Source: Candidatus Pedobacter colombiensis (GTDB lineage: Bacteria; Bacteroidota; Bacteroidia; Sphingobacteriales; Sphingobacteriaceae). Taken from it: a stretch of DNA of 64,000 bases. The notes below the pieces were generated by a model. The model saw only the letters and a list, made by a program, of their open reading frames with translations. It did no database searches and had not been told where the DNA came from. The DNA is taken from NCBI GenBank assembly GCA_029202485.1, contig CP119313.1:3596001-3660000 (forward strand), given 5' to 3'. The translations under genes and the position numbers were made by a program. Positions 16,840-27,500 of the stretch are shown here, one piece after another (the stretch's first letter is position 1; each line of letters opens with the position of its first letter).

Positions 16840-16981
16840 AGTTGACAACAGCCTGATTAATTTACAGGATTCAGAGATAAGTTTACAGAATTTTGTTTCC
16901 TTAACCAAAACTTAGTCAAATGCGAAGACAGAAAGGCCATTAATAAAAAGAAATACTTAAACTTGATGCAAAGAAAAACCA

Positions 16982-17485
16982 ATGACCATTATTAATAAGT
17001 TAGCTTCTTCCCTCAATCGCAAAGACGAAGTCCCCAATCAGGAGCTCGCAAGACAAATTGTAACTGACAACAATCCTCATGCGGTAAAAGAACTTGTAGA
17101 AAATCTAAAAAATAAAAACAAGGACATTCAAAACGATTGCATTAAAGTACTCTATGAAATTGGAGAACTAAAACCAGCATTAATCGTCGGCTATGCCGCA
17201 GACTTTATTTCATTACTTGACAACAAAAATAATCGTCTTCAATGGGGAGCAATGACTGCACTTCATACCATAACACTCGAAAACCCAGGCGTAATTTATG
17301 CATCCCTTGCAAAAATTATTGTAGCGGCTGATAGTGGCTCTGTAATCACGAAAGACTATGCTGTAAATATTTTAATCAGACTTTGCACTATAAAGGAATA
17401 TGCAGATGATGCTTTTTCATTATTGGTTGAGCAATTACTAAATAGCCCCACAAACCAACTCCCAATGTATGCAGAAAGTGATTAA
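16982..17485 (+). CDS. HEAT-repeat-like helical protein
   Basis: A 167-aa cytoplasmic protein made of alternating helices, consistent with HEAT or ARM repeats: AVKELVENLKNKNKDIQNDCIKV, then LLDNKNNRLQWGAMTALHTI, then VITKDYAVNILIRL. No signal peptide, Cys motif or catalytic residues are visible. Such folds are scaffolds for protein contact. It diverges from copA with a 175-nt shared intergenic region and converges on the esterase gene, 30 nt away. Whether it belongs functionally to the copper genes cannot be told. Confidence 0.65.
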   Translation: MTIINKLASSLNRKDEVPNQELARQIVTDNNPHAVKELVENLKNKNKDIQNDCIKVLYEIGELKPALIVGYAADFISLLDNKNNRLQWGAMTALHTITLENPGVIYASLAKIIVAADSGSVITKDYAVNILIRLCTIKEYADDAFSLLVEQLLNSPTNQLPMYAESD

Positions 17486-17515
17486 GAAATTCAGTTAAAA
17501 TCCTTTTTAAACAAG

Positions 17516-18358
17516 CTATTTTTTAGGATATAAAATGCGAAAGGCGTTAAAAATAGCCTGATGGGTAACCGTTGCATGGTCCTCTTCAGGTAAATAATCG
17601 AAATGCACTTTTACGCTTTTTGATTGACCCTGCTTAATTTTTTCATACAACAATTTCGCATCCTCTTCCATGATGTGTTTGTTTGAACCGTCCAAAGAAC
17701 CTTCTTTCCCTACGCCTATATAGATGTTAGTTGGCTTATGATAATCTTCCTCTAAAATTGAAGGCTTTACCTTTAACAAAGCTCCATCATTCCACCAAAG
17801 GCTAGGGCTAATGATGATATAATTATTAAAAAGTGTCGGTTTTTTAAATAAAATCTCCGTAGCTAATAGTCCACCCAATGACTGTCCAATAATGGTTTTA
17901 AAACCATCTGTTTTATATTTTTTCTCGACATAAGGTTGCAATTCCTTTTCCAGAAAGGCGATAAAATTAGCAGAGCCACCATTATTTGGTATTATTTTTT
18001 GATCACCTGGCTGTGTAGCCGGAGAAGTAAAATCGCGTTTACGGTTTGTATTGGCAATACCAATGACGATGGACTTCGGAATTCTTGCGATCCAGGGGAA
18101 TGTATTAAACTGAACAATGCCAACAACGTGGATAAAATCTTCATCTGACGAGCCATCCAGCAAATAAATTACCGGATATTTTGTGTCTTTATCATAACCT
18201 TCAGGAAGGTAAATATTGATAATCCGGTCTTCTTTTAATATTTCAGAATGAAGACGATCAACATAACCTAAAACAAATTCTTTGGGTTTACTTTTAATTT
18301 GTGCGATAGCTCCCAAAGCGAAAACGCAGAGTAAGCATGTAAGTAATTTAATTTTCAT
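17516..18358 (-). CDS. Secreted alpha/beta-hydrolase esterase (esterase D / Fes-like)
   Basis: Putative esterase of 280 aa with a signal peptide (MKIKLLTCLLCVFALGAIAQ). The nucleophile elbow GQSLGG holds Ser160; a strand with YPVIYLLDGSSDEDF precedes it, and a C-terminal EEDHATVTHQ supplies a probable catalytic His. This is the pattern of the esterase D/enterochelin esterase family. Targets may be esters on carbohydrates, siderophores or thiols. It follows the PorP/SprF gene by only 25 nt in the same direction, so it may be the last gene of the large surface operon, although no functional link is evident. Confidence 0.85.
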   Translation of the reverse strand: MKIKLLTCLLCVFALGAIAQIKSKPKEFVLGYVDRLHSEILKEDRIINIYLPEGYDKDTKYPVIYLLDGSSDEDFIHVVGIVQFNTFPWIARIPKSIVIGIANTNRKRDFTSPATQPGDQKIIPNNGGSANFIAFLEKELQPYVEKKYKTDGFKTIIGQSLGGLLATEILFKKPTLFNNYIIISPSLWWNDGALLKVKPSILEEDYHKPTNIYIGVGKEGSLDGSNKHIMEEDAKLLYEKIKQGQSKSVKVHFDYLPEEDHATVTHQAIFNAFRILYPKK

Positions 18359-18383
18359 CAGGATATAATTTGATTTTTAAATT

Positions 18384-19286
18384 TTACTTTTGCTGCTTGA
18401 ACAGGTTAATTTTTAAGTTCACCTCAAAATCTCCGCCGGTACGCATACGATCTCCAGCCAGCTGACTGGTATAAAAGCACTGTATAAAATATTTATCATA
18501 ATTTACACCTACACCAAAAACTGAACTTTTATCACTGCGAAACATACCCATAAAAGAAAGAATGTTGTTTTCAAGCTTCAGGTTTGTACCCACATCCCAA
18601 ATACCTTCAATGTCTTTGGCTCCCCTGAAACTGATTTTAGGTTCTATGGATACCACATCCAAAGCAGTTCCGATTTTGTAAGACATCGCAGCAAAATAGG
18701 TAGATCCATCTATCATATTCAGCTCATCTTTCTTCAAAAATTTAGACAAGTTGGGCAATGCTCCTTGTATGGTAAATCTATCATTGGTATAAGCAATACC
18801 GAAATCACCATCAATATAGGGCTTGCGTTGATTAAAACGCTGAGCCAAAACATCATCCGGTTCAGCAACAATCTTGTTATTATCCAAACTTTCTTTCATC
18901 ATCCCCAATGAAAGCCCAAAATGTAAGTTCTTGTTATCTCCATTTAATGACAGGTGATAAGCATAACTAGCCATTACCCGAGTACGACCAATCAGCCCGG
19001 CTTTATCACTATACACGATAAGCCCCATCCCCACTTTATCTCGCCTGTAGTCACCACTTGCAGCCATTGTTACAGGAGAACCTTCAATGGTTCGCCATTG
19101 ATTGCGGTAGCTAAGGTTCACATTCAAACCTTCCTCCATCCCGGCAAAGGCAGGATTACTCATGTATTGATTTTCATAATACTGTGTTCCCAGTGGTCTG
19201 ATTTGTGCCGCAGCCGGAAGCGCAACTGCTATTGTGCCTAAAATACCTCCCGCAATAAAGAACGCCTTAATAACTATATTTTTCAT
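18384..19286 (-). CDS. PorP/SprF family type IX secretion outer membrane protein
   Basis: Outer-membrane beta-barrel of the PorP/SprF family. I start it at MKNIVIKAFF, five codons inside the longest frame, giving a signal peptide ending AAAQ. The mature protein opens with the family hallmark QYYENQYMSNPAFAG and NLSYRNQW, then beta strands with aromatic ends (VGMGLIVYSDKAG, ASYAYHLSL). Members of this family are encoded beside T9SS substrates that carry the type B C-terminal domain and are needed for their export or surface attachment. Such a substrate gene lies immediately upstream. No core T9SS genes are in the window. Confidence 0.9.
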   Translation of the reverse strand: MKNIVIKAFFIAGGILGTIAVALPAAAQIRPLGTQYYENQYMSNPAFAGMEEGLNVNLSYRNQWRTIEGSPVTMAASGDYRRDKVGMGLIVYSDKAGLIGRTRVMASYAYHLSLNGDNKNLHFGLSLGMMKESLDNNKIVAEPDDVLAQRFNQRKPYIDGDFGIAYTNDRFTIQGALPNLSKFLKKDELNMIDGSTYFAAMSYKIGTALDVVSIEPKISFRGAKDIEGIWDVGTNLKLENNILSFMGMFRSDKSSVFGVGVNYDKYFIQCFYTSQLAGDRMRTGGDFEVNLKINLFKQQK

Positions 19287-19308
19287 GCTCAATTCTTTCA
19301 TTTTATTA

Positions 19309-20067
19309 TTATTCCCTTACTATGGAGATAAACCCTGACCTTCTAAATTTTCCTGAATCAAAGTACAGGACATAGTAATAACTGTCTTCCGGCAAAGGAT
19401 TTCCATTAAACAGACCACCCCATGAATTGTCGTAACCGATCATATTGAAAACGAGCCTTCCTTCACGATCATAAATTTTCAACTCGTTGTTAGGATACAA
19501 ATGGATATTTTTAACTACCCAGGTATCATTTACGCCATCACCATTTGGTGTAATCATATTATTAGCGATCAAATCTGAATAAGCTTCCTTTCCTAGAGAT
19601 TCCATAGTTACTGCCGTTAAATCTGACAAAGTAATCTTATCGGTAAAAAGCTGACCAACATATCTCTCGGCCGGATTAGCTACACTTTCTTTAACCAGTG
19701 TATAATCCTTATAGTTATTGCTCGTTATTTTCGAATAAGCCAGGACCAGATTTTTACCCTCATTTCCATTGAGTTCTATATCCTCATAATTCAATGCAAG
19801 CTCCCCCGAGAAGGCCGCCGCTCTGCTGAACCTGTACAGTCGCTGGATGCTATTGAACTTGGGCCAGATCACTGTTTGCTCTTGTTTACTAATCATCAGA
19901 TTATTCATCCCCCAATCATTGGAGGGAACCAGTGTTAACCCTTCGGTATAGAACACTGTTCCAGTTTGAATAAAAAGTCCTTCAGACCCTATCTTTAGCT
20001 GAGCCTTTAAATCAGGACAGATCAACAGCAGAAATCCAATAGCAATAGATGCAATAAGTTGTTTCAT
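19309..20067 (-). CDS. Type IX secretion substrate with gliding-motility (type B) C-terminal domain
   Basis: Secreted protein of about 252 aa. The MKQLIASIAIGFLLL start is favoured because it begins a clean signal peptide (ending DLKAQ). The middle holds a beta-rich module, and the last 85 residues are the gliding-motility-associated CTD: NMITPNGDGVNDTWVVKN, then YPNNELKIYDREGRLVF, then PLPEDSYYYVLYF and a final basic segment. This domain routes proteins through T9SS and cooperates with SprF-like proteins; the gene next downstream is one. It may be an anchor or cap for the giant proteins encoded upstream. Confidence 0.88.
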   Translation of the reverse strand: MKQLIASIAIGFLLLICPDLKAQLKIGSEGLFIQTGTVFYTEGLTLVPSNDWGMNNLMISKQEQTVIWPKFNSIQRLYRFSRAAAFSGELALNYEDIELNGNEGKNLVLAYSKITSNNYKDYTLVKESVANPAERYVGQLFTDKITLSDLTAVTMESLGKEAYSDLIANNMITPNGDGVNDTWVVKNIHLYPNNELKIYDREGRLVFNMIGYDNSWGGLFNGNPLPEDSYYYVLYFDSGKFRRSGFISIVRE

Positions 20068-20106
20068 TTTTCCTAATTGTAATATTTTAATTCTCATTCT
20101 TATAAA

Positions 20107-21546
20107 CTATTTCATTTCTGCTTCCAGCTGAGCAACAGTCTCAGGTAAAGCTACAATTTTATTGGTCTTCGCATCTACCAATACCATTGTTGGAGTTGAC
20201 AATACAAAGTATGCCGCTGCTTCCGGGCTTCTGATTCCTTGTGCTGCTCGTTTATGCTTAAATGCCGGAAGATTCAACTTCGCCTTTTCCCATGCCGGAA
20301 TTTCCGTTTCAGTTTCGTCTAAACTAATGGCGAAGATATCCAACATTTCTCTTTTTGTAGCATCTTGGTACCAAGGATGTAATTTTTCCATCAAATCTTT
20401 GCAATGCTGGCAATCGGCCGACCAAAACAAAACCAATTTATATTTTGCTTCGGTTTTAAATTGATGAAACTGAATGGTACTCCCTGAAGCCTGTTTCCAG
20501 CTAAAATCAGGTGCTATAGAACCTACTACTAAAGTTTCCATACCTTTCAATCTTTGCTCAATAGCTTTTCTATGATTGGTTAAACAAAGTGGATCATTCA
20601 GGTAAGGCTCCAACATTTTTATACCCGCAGTCATGTTAAAGCTTTCAAAGCCATTATAAAAATAATCTACCATCCAGCCATACACCAATGGGTGACCCAA
20701 ACGTGCCTTTTCTATAGCTCGCTTACCGGCAAGCGTAAACAAGGAATCACGGAGCTCAATTGTGGTTGCCATAGCTCCATAAATATTTACGTACTTATTC
20801 ATCCATTCTTTGATCTCGGTAGTTCTGATGATCATTGGATTTTTAAAATCCATACCCTCAAAATAATTTTCGATAACACTATTCACCCTGTCTTTCTCAG
20901 TCCCCTTCCAGACAATTGAAGTGATGTGCTGAAAAACAAAACCACTGCTTGCAAAAGTGTTTTTATGTTGCAAGGTTTGTGCAGCAATCCACTTGTTATA
21001 GGTCAAACGTCTGCTTTCATATTCTTCAGTTCCCATTAAAAAGAACTTTGATTGAGGTTGGTCGTAGTTCATTAAAAAATTCTGCAACAAGCCCAACTGC
21101 TCTCTTCTTTTTGCGTTATCGATAGTAAAAGCTGTGATGACCGTATTCTCTATTTCTCCCTTTTGGAAATAGGTACTATCCGGATGATTCAAAGCTTTAG
21201 GACGAGCCCAAAGTTCTAGATTTTGATTGTTTACAAAAATGCGTTTTTCAGCAGGGTAAGGATTGCTGCTCTCCTTTTCCTGGTAGTCAAAACGTAAAAC
21301 AAACTCTCCCGGCAACTGATCTTTAGGAATGTTCAGCACAGCTGTTCCACCATCATTTATAGCCGGATTTTCTACTATAGTTTTTATAGATGTGCCGGCG
21401 AGAGAAAGCAAAGAGATTTTGCTTTTTGCTACGCCCGACAAATGTATTTTCAAGCTGATGTCTTTAGTCTGCCCACTTGCATTTAAACTTAATACCCCTA
21501 CGAAAACAGCGGGGAGAAGCATATGCTTTAATCGTTTACCTATCAT
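20107..21546 (-). CDS. TlpA-like thioredoxin-fold protein, exported
   Basis: Exported protein of 479 aa. After the signal peptide (ending LNASGQ) comes a beta-rich N-terminal part of the type found in Bacteroidota TlpA relatives, a helical middle, and a C-terminal thioredoxin domain from about residue 340. The domain starts PDFSWKQASGSTIQF and has the redox motif in WSADCQHCKD (C-x-x-C, about residues 376-379), with the expected STPTMVLVD cis-proline loop. It should reduce or isomerise disulfides in the periplasm. It follows the giant FISUMP gene by 46 nt. FISUMP domains contain conserved cysteines, so a folding role for that protein is plausible. Confidence 0.85.
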   Translation of the reverse strand: MIGKRLKHMLLPAVFVGVLSLNASGQTKDISLKIHLSGVAKSKISLLSLAGTSIKTIVENPAINDGGTAVLNIPKDQLPGEFVLRFDYQEKESSNPYPAEKRIFVNNQNLELWARPKALNHPDSTYFQKGEIENTVITAFTIDNAKRREQLGLLQNFLMNYDQPQSKFFLMGTEEYESRRLTYNKWIAAQTLQHKNTFASSGFVFQHITSIVWKGTEKDRVNSVIENYFEGMDFKNPMIIRTTEIKEWMNKYVNIYGAMATTIELRDSLFTLAGKRAIEKARLGHPLVYGWMVDYFYNGFESFNMTAGIKMLEPYLNDPLCLTNHRKAIEQRLKGMETLVVGSIAPDFSWKQASGSTIQFHQFKTEAKYKLVLFWSADCQHCKDLMEKLHPWYQDATKREMLDIFAISLDETETEIPAWEKAKLNLPAFKHKRAAQGIRSPEAAAYFVLSTPTMVLVDAKTNKIVALPETVAQLEAEMK

Positions 21547-21592
21547 CTCTATATATATTTTAATTTCTATTCAATTTTATCATTACCTGTTG

Positions 21593-24500
21593 TTAATCTT
21601 TAAGGCAGCGAATCGGTAAAGCTGCCGCCTTATCTATATAACTTATCGTACCTCCATTATATAAATACCATCCATTAGTAGAATTGTAATGAATACTGGT
21701 CCAATAGCTGCTGTTTTGTCCCCTCTGGTAAATTGCACCTGCTGCTGAAAGGTATCCAGCCGTATGTATTTTCAGTTCAGAAGCATAAGCATTTGCAGGA
21801 CTTGTCCAATATTGTGGTGGAGCTACGGCCTTTGTCCATTCAGCTGAAGTTGGAATGCGCCAACCTGCTCCCAATAATAGTGCACAAGGATCATTCACCT
21901 CAGACCAGCTTATGCTCTCACTAATAGATCCTACATAAGGCTTTAGTGCCTGATCTGGAGTTCTCAATCCGGCGTCATATTTATATCCTTGTGAGCGGTT
22001 AAACTGAAAATACCAACCGCATGAAGCTTCAGAAGCATCATTTACAGACTCAGCCTGCTGACTAGCCCCCAGGTTTTGAGTAATCCAGCATTTTGCAGCA
22101 CCTGAAATTGCACTACTGATGGTACCATAAGTTACCACCTTACTCACCGGAGCACCATTAACACCTTGTGTATGGCTTACCGTTAAAGGTCTACATATCT
22201 TAAAGGTACTTTCAACAGGACTATAAGCCGTACCTTCACTATTGGTTGCATAAGCGCGTACATAATAAGAAGGTCCTTCCATTAAACCTGTAAGTACACC
22301 TGTGATGATCCCTGTCCCCATTCCTAAAGAAAGTTTCTGATCTGAAAGGGTTGGACTACCTGAAGTATTCCAAACAAATCCTCTTGCTGTTACCAGGCTA
22401 TTTCCATTAAGTGCTACCGTTGCAGTTGCTTCGACAGTGGTAGCTGTCATCTTATCGGTAGGAAGTATCATATTACTCACTGAAGGAATCGTTTTCTCAA
22501 TCTCATCTCTAAGGCATCGCAAAGGTAAAGCAGCTGCTTTATCTATATAGCTTACCGTACCTCCATTATACAAATACCATCCATTAGTCGAGTTGTAAGA
22601 AGTACTGCTCCAATAGCTACTATTCTGTCCCCTCTGATAAATTGTACCTGCGGCTGAAATATACCCGGCAGAGTGTATCTTCAATTCTGAAGCATAAGCA
22701 TGAGCAGAATTTCTCCAATATTGTGGTGGAGCTGCGGCCTTTGTCCATTCTGCTGAAGTTGGCATGCGCCAACCCCCACCTAATAACAGGGTGCATGGAT
22801 CATTTGCTCCCCCCCAACTTATATTTTCACTAATACTGGTAATCCATGAAGTCCAGGCCGGATTTGGAGTTCTTACGGTTCCATCATATTTATAGCCTTG
22901 GCTTCTGTTAAACTGCCAGTACCAACCGGAGGCAGCTTCGGTCCCATCGTCAACAGCTGATGCTTCCTGATCAGCACCCAAATTTTGCGTAATCCAACAT
23001 CTCGCTGCACCAGAGACATTGCTAGTCACTGTTTTATAAGTAACGGTTTTATCCACAGGAGCTCCATTCAGGCCTGCTTTGTGAATAATCGTAAAAGGAT
23101 TACATATTTTGAAACTTGTTACCAATGTACTGTAAGCCGTTCCTTCGCTATTGGTTGCAAAAGCACGGACATAATAAGTAGGTCCTTCTATAAGATTTTT
23201 CAAAGTACCCTTGATATCTCCTGTTCCTTTACCAATTTGAACTACCTGATCATCAAGTGTAGGCGTTCCTGTTGTATTCCAAACCAAACCACGTGCTGTC
23301 ACATCTGCCCCTCCGTCATTTGTTATCATTGCTGATCCCTCCGCACTATTGGCGGTCATTTCTGCAACAGGTGTTGTTACATTACTTACTGATGGCACTC
23401 TTTTCACAATCACATCTCTAAGGCATCGCAAAGGTAAAGCAGCTGCTTTATCTATATAGCTTACCGTACCTCCGTTATACAAATACCATCCATTAGTCGA
23501 GTTGTAAGAAGTACTGCTCCAATAGCTACTATTCTGTCCCCTCTGATAAACTGCACCTGCGGCTGAAATATACCCGGCAGAATGCATCTTCAGTTCTGAA
23601 GCGTAGGCACTTGTAGGACTTGTCCAATATTGCGGCGGAGCTGCAGCCTTTGTCCATTCTGTTGAAGTTGGCATTCTCCAGCCTCCGCCTAATAACAGAG
23701 TACATGGATCATTTGCAGCATCCCAACTTAAGTTTTCACTGATGCTGGTAATCCATGAAGTCCAGGCATCATTTGGTGTCCTTATAGTTCCATCATGTTT
23801 AAAACCCTGACTTCTGTTAAACTGCCAGTACCAGCCAGAAGCCGCTTCTGTTGCATCAGAAACAGAAATTGCCTGCTGATCTGAGCCCAGGTTTTGCGTA
23901 ATCCAACATCTCGCTGCACCAGAAACATTGCTGCTTACTGTTTTATAAGTAACCATTTTGTCTACAGGAGCTCCATTGAGCCCTGCTTTATGAATTACGG
24001 TGAAAGGATTACAAATTTTAAAACTTGTGACCAATGTACTGTAAGCTGTTCCTTGGCTATTGGTTGCAAAAGCACGAACATAATAAGTTGGACCTTCGAT
24101 AAGGTTTGATAAAGTTCCTTTGATGTCCCCCGTTCCTTTACCAATATAGATCACCTGATCATCAAGTGTAGGCATTCCGGTTGTATTCCAAACCAAACCA
24201 CGTGCTGTCACATCTGCCCCACCATCATTTGTTATCGTTGCTGATCCATCAGCACTATTGGCAGTCATCTCTGCAACAGGTACAGTTACATTACTTACTG
24301 ATGGCATTTTTTTCACAATAGAATCCCTCAGACAACGTATCGGAAATGCATTGGCTTTATCAACATAGGTTGCCCCCGAACCATTATACATAAACATTCC
24401 ATTGGATGAATTATACGAAGTGCTGGCCCAATATCCATGATATGTACCCCTATTGGTAAGAGCACCAGCTGTTGAAAGATACCCTGCCGAATGCAATTTC

Positions 24501-27500
24501 AATTCAGAATCAAACGCATTGGTTGGGTTTTTCCAAAATTGTGGAGGCGCTGCTACTGCAGCCCATTCTGTTGATGTTGGGATGCGCCAGCCTGCCCCCA
24601 ATAATTGTGTACATGGATCATTTGCGGCATCCCAATTTACACTTTCACTAATACTGGTAATCCATGAAGTCCAGGCATCATTTGGTGTCCTTACAGTTCC
24701 ATCATGTTTGAAACCCTGACTTCTGTTAAACTGCCAGTACCAGCCAGAAGCCGCTTCTGTTGCATCAGACACGGCAGTTGCCTGTTGATCTGAGCCCAGA
24801 TTTTGAGTGATCCAGCATCTTGCTGCACCGGAAACACTAGTATTCACTGTTTTATAAGTAACCGTTTTATTCACAGGAGCCCCATTGAGTCCTGCTTTAT
24901 GAATTACGGTGAAAGGATTACAAATTTTAAAACTTGTGACCAATGTACTGTAAGCTGTTCCTTGACTATTGGTTGCAAAAGCACGAACATAATAAGTTGG
25001 CCCCTCTACAAGCTGTTCCAAAATACCACTGATCGTTCCTGTTCCATCTCCTGTATTGACCACCTGATCTGATAACGTTGGTGTCCCTGTTCTATTCCAA
25101 ACTAAGCCTTTTGCCATTACCTTCGTTCCACCATCATTGGTTACCATTGCGGTACCTTTGGCCGTACTTACTGTCATATCAGCAACAAGCACAGTAACAT
25201 TACTTACAGAAGGCATATTTTTAACAATAGAATCCCTCAGACAACGTATCGGAAATGCATTGGCTTTATCAACATAGGTTGCCCCCGAACCATTATACAT
25301 AAACATTCCATTGGATGAATTATACGAAGTGCTGGCCCAATATCCATGATATGTACCCCTATTGGTAAGGGCACCGGCTGTTGAAAGATATCCTGCCGAA
25401 TGCAATTTCAATTCAGAATCATAAGCATTGGTCGGGCTTTTCCAAAATTGTGGAGGTGCTGCAACGGCCGTCCACTCTGTTGAAGTTGGCATACGCCATC
25501 CGCCGCCCAGAAGCAGCACACATGGATCATTTGCCGGTAACCAATTTATGCTTTCACTGATACTAGTAATCCATGGAGTCCAGGCATCATTTGGCGTCCT
25601 TACCGTTCCATCGTGTTTAAAGCCCTTACTTTTGTTAAACTGCCAGTACCATCCTGAAGCCGCTTCTGTTGCATCAGTAACTGCAGTTGCCTGCTTGTCA
25701 GATCCAAGATTTTGAGTAATCCAACATCTTGGTGCACCCGAAACACTACTGCTTACGGCTTTATAAGTGACAGTCTTAGTTACAGGAGCTCCGTTCAGTC
25801 CGGCTTCATGAATTACCGTGAAAGGATTACAGATCTTAAAACTTGTTACTTTGGGACTATAGCCGGTGCCTTGACTACTGGTCGCAAAAGCACGAACATA
25901 ATAGGTCGGACCCTCTACCAAACCAGTCATCACGCCGGTAAGGTCTCCTGTTCCACTTCCAAGACTAATCATATGATCATCGGTAGTAGGATCACCGGTG
26001 GTGTTCCATACCAATCCTCTAGTGGTTACGGCTGCACCACCATCATAAGTAATTGTAGCCGATCCTTCGGCTGTGCCGACAGTCATTCCCGAAACAGGTA
26101 CGGACACATTACTTACAGAAGGTACACTTTTTACAACTGCATCCCTCAGACAGCGTAAAGGGAAAGCATTGGCTTTATCCGTATAAGATACACCAGTGCC
26201 ATTATACATCAGGCCTCCATTACTTGAATTGTATTGATCACTTGTCCAATAACCGTTGTAGGTCCCTCTCGAAGTAAGGTTTCCACCTGACAAATATCCC
26301 GCAGCATGTAGTTTCAAGTCAGAAGCAAAAGCTAATGCCGAAGTTGTCCAACTTTGAGGAGCCGCAGCTGCTTTGTTCCATTCCGTTGTCGTCGGAATCC
26401 GCCATCCGCCACCTAACAACTGGGTACATGGATCATTTGCCGGTAACCAATTTAAGTTTTCACTGATACTCGTAATCCAAGGGGTCCATGCATCATTTGG
26501 CGTTCTTGTGACACCATCATGCTTAAAGCCCTGAATTCTATTATACTGCCAGTACCAGCCTCCTGCAGCTTCGGAATTATCATTTATAGCAGTTGCCTGT
26601 TTATCTGCTCCAAGATTTTGAGTGATCCAACATTTAGCCGCCCCCGAGAACATGGTGTTGATTGATCCATAGGTAACTGTTTTGGTTACGGGTGCACCGT
26701 TTAACCCCGCTTTATGGATTACGGTAAATGATTTACATATTTTAAAGCTGGTTGCTGCAACACTATAGCTGGTTCCTTCACTGTTTGTAGCATAAGCCTT
26801 TACATAATAAGTAGGACCTTCTTCCAATCCTGTTAAGGTACCTGCAATTGCACCAATACCAGATCCTGAAGGAATCACATTATCAGCCAGTGTTGGGTTA
26901 CCTGTTGTGTTCCATACCAGTCCTTTTGCCGTAACTGGTGCGCCACCATCAGGGGTAACCATAGCAATACCTTCAGCACTGGTATCTTTCATTGTCACTG
27001 CCGGAACAACAACATCACTTACAGAAGGAGTTGTTTTGATGATTTCATCTCTTAGACAACGTACTGACCACGCGTAAGCTTTCTCAAACGAAGTCATCGC
27101 ACCACCTGTATTTGTAAAATATAAAGTCCCTCCGTTACCAGAACTGGCTTGTGTACTTGACCAAAAATAACCTTCTGTTCCGCGACGCACAAACTCACTG
27201 GTATAGCTAAAGAAACCAGCGGTATGTAATTTTAGTACTGAGTTGTATGCATCCTTAATGTTGAGCCAGCTTTGCGGGGCAGCCTTTGCATTTGTCCATT
27301 CTGTAGTAGTAGGCATTCTCCATCCACCCCCCAGCAACTGCACACATGGATCGTTAGCAGGAGTCCAATTGCTATTCTCACTGATACTTGTGTTCCATGT
27401 TGTGCCTGGCGTACGTGTAGTACCTTCCATTTTATAACCTTGCAATTTATTGAACTGCCAGTACCATCCTGATGATGCCTCTGTTGCATCTGTAGCTGAA

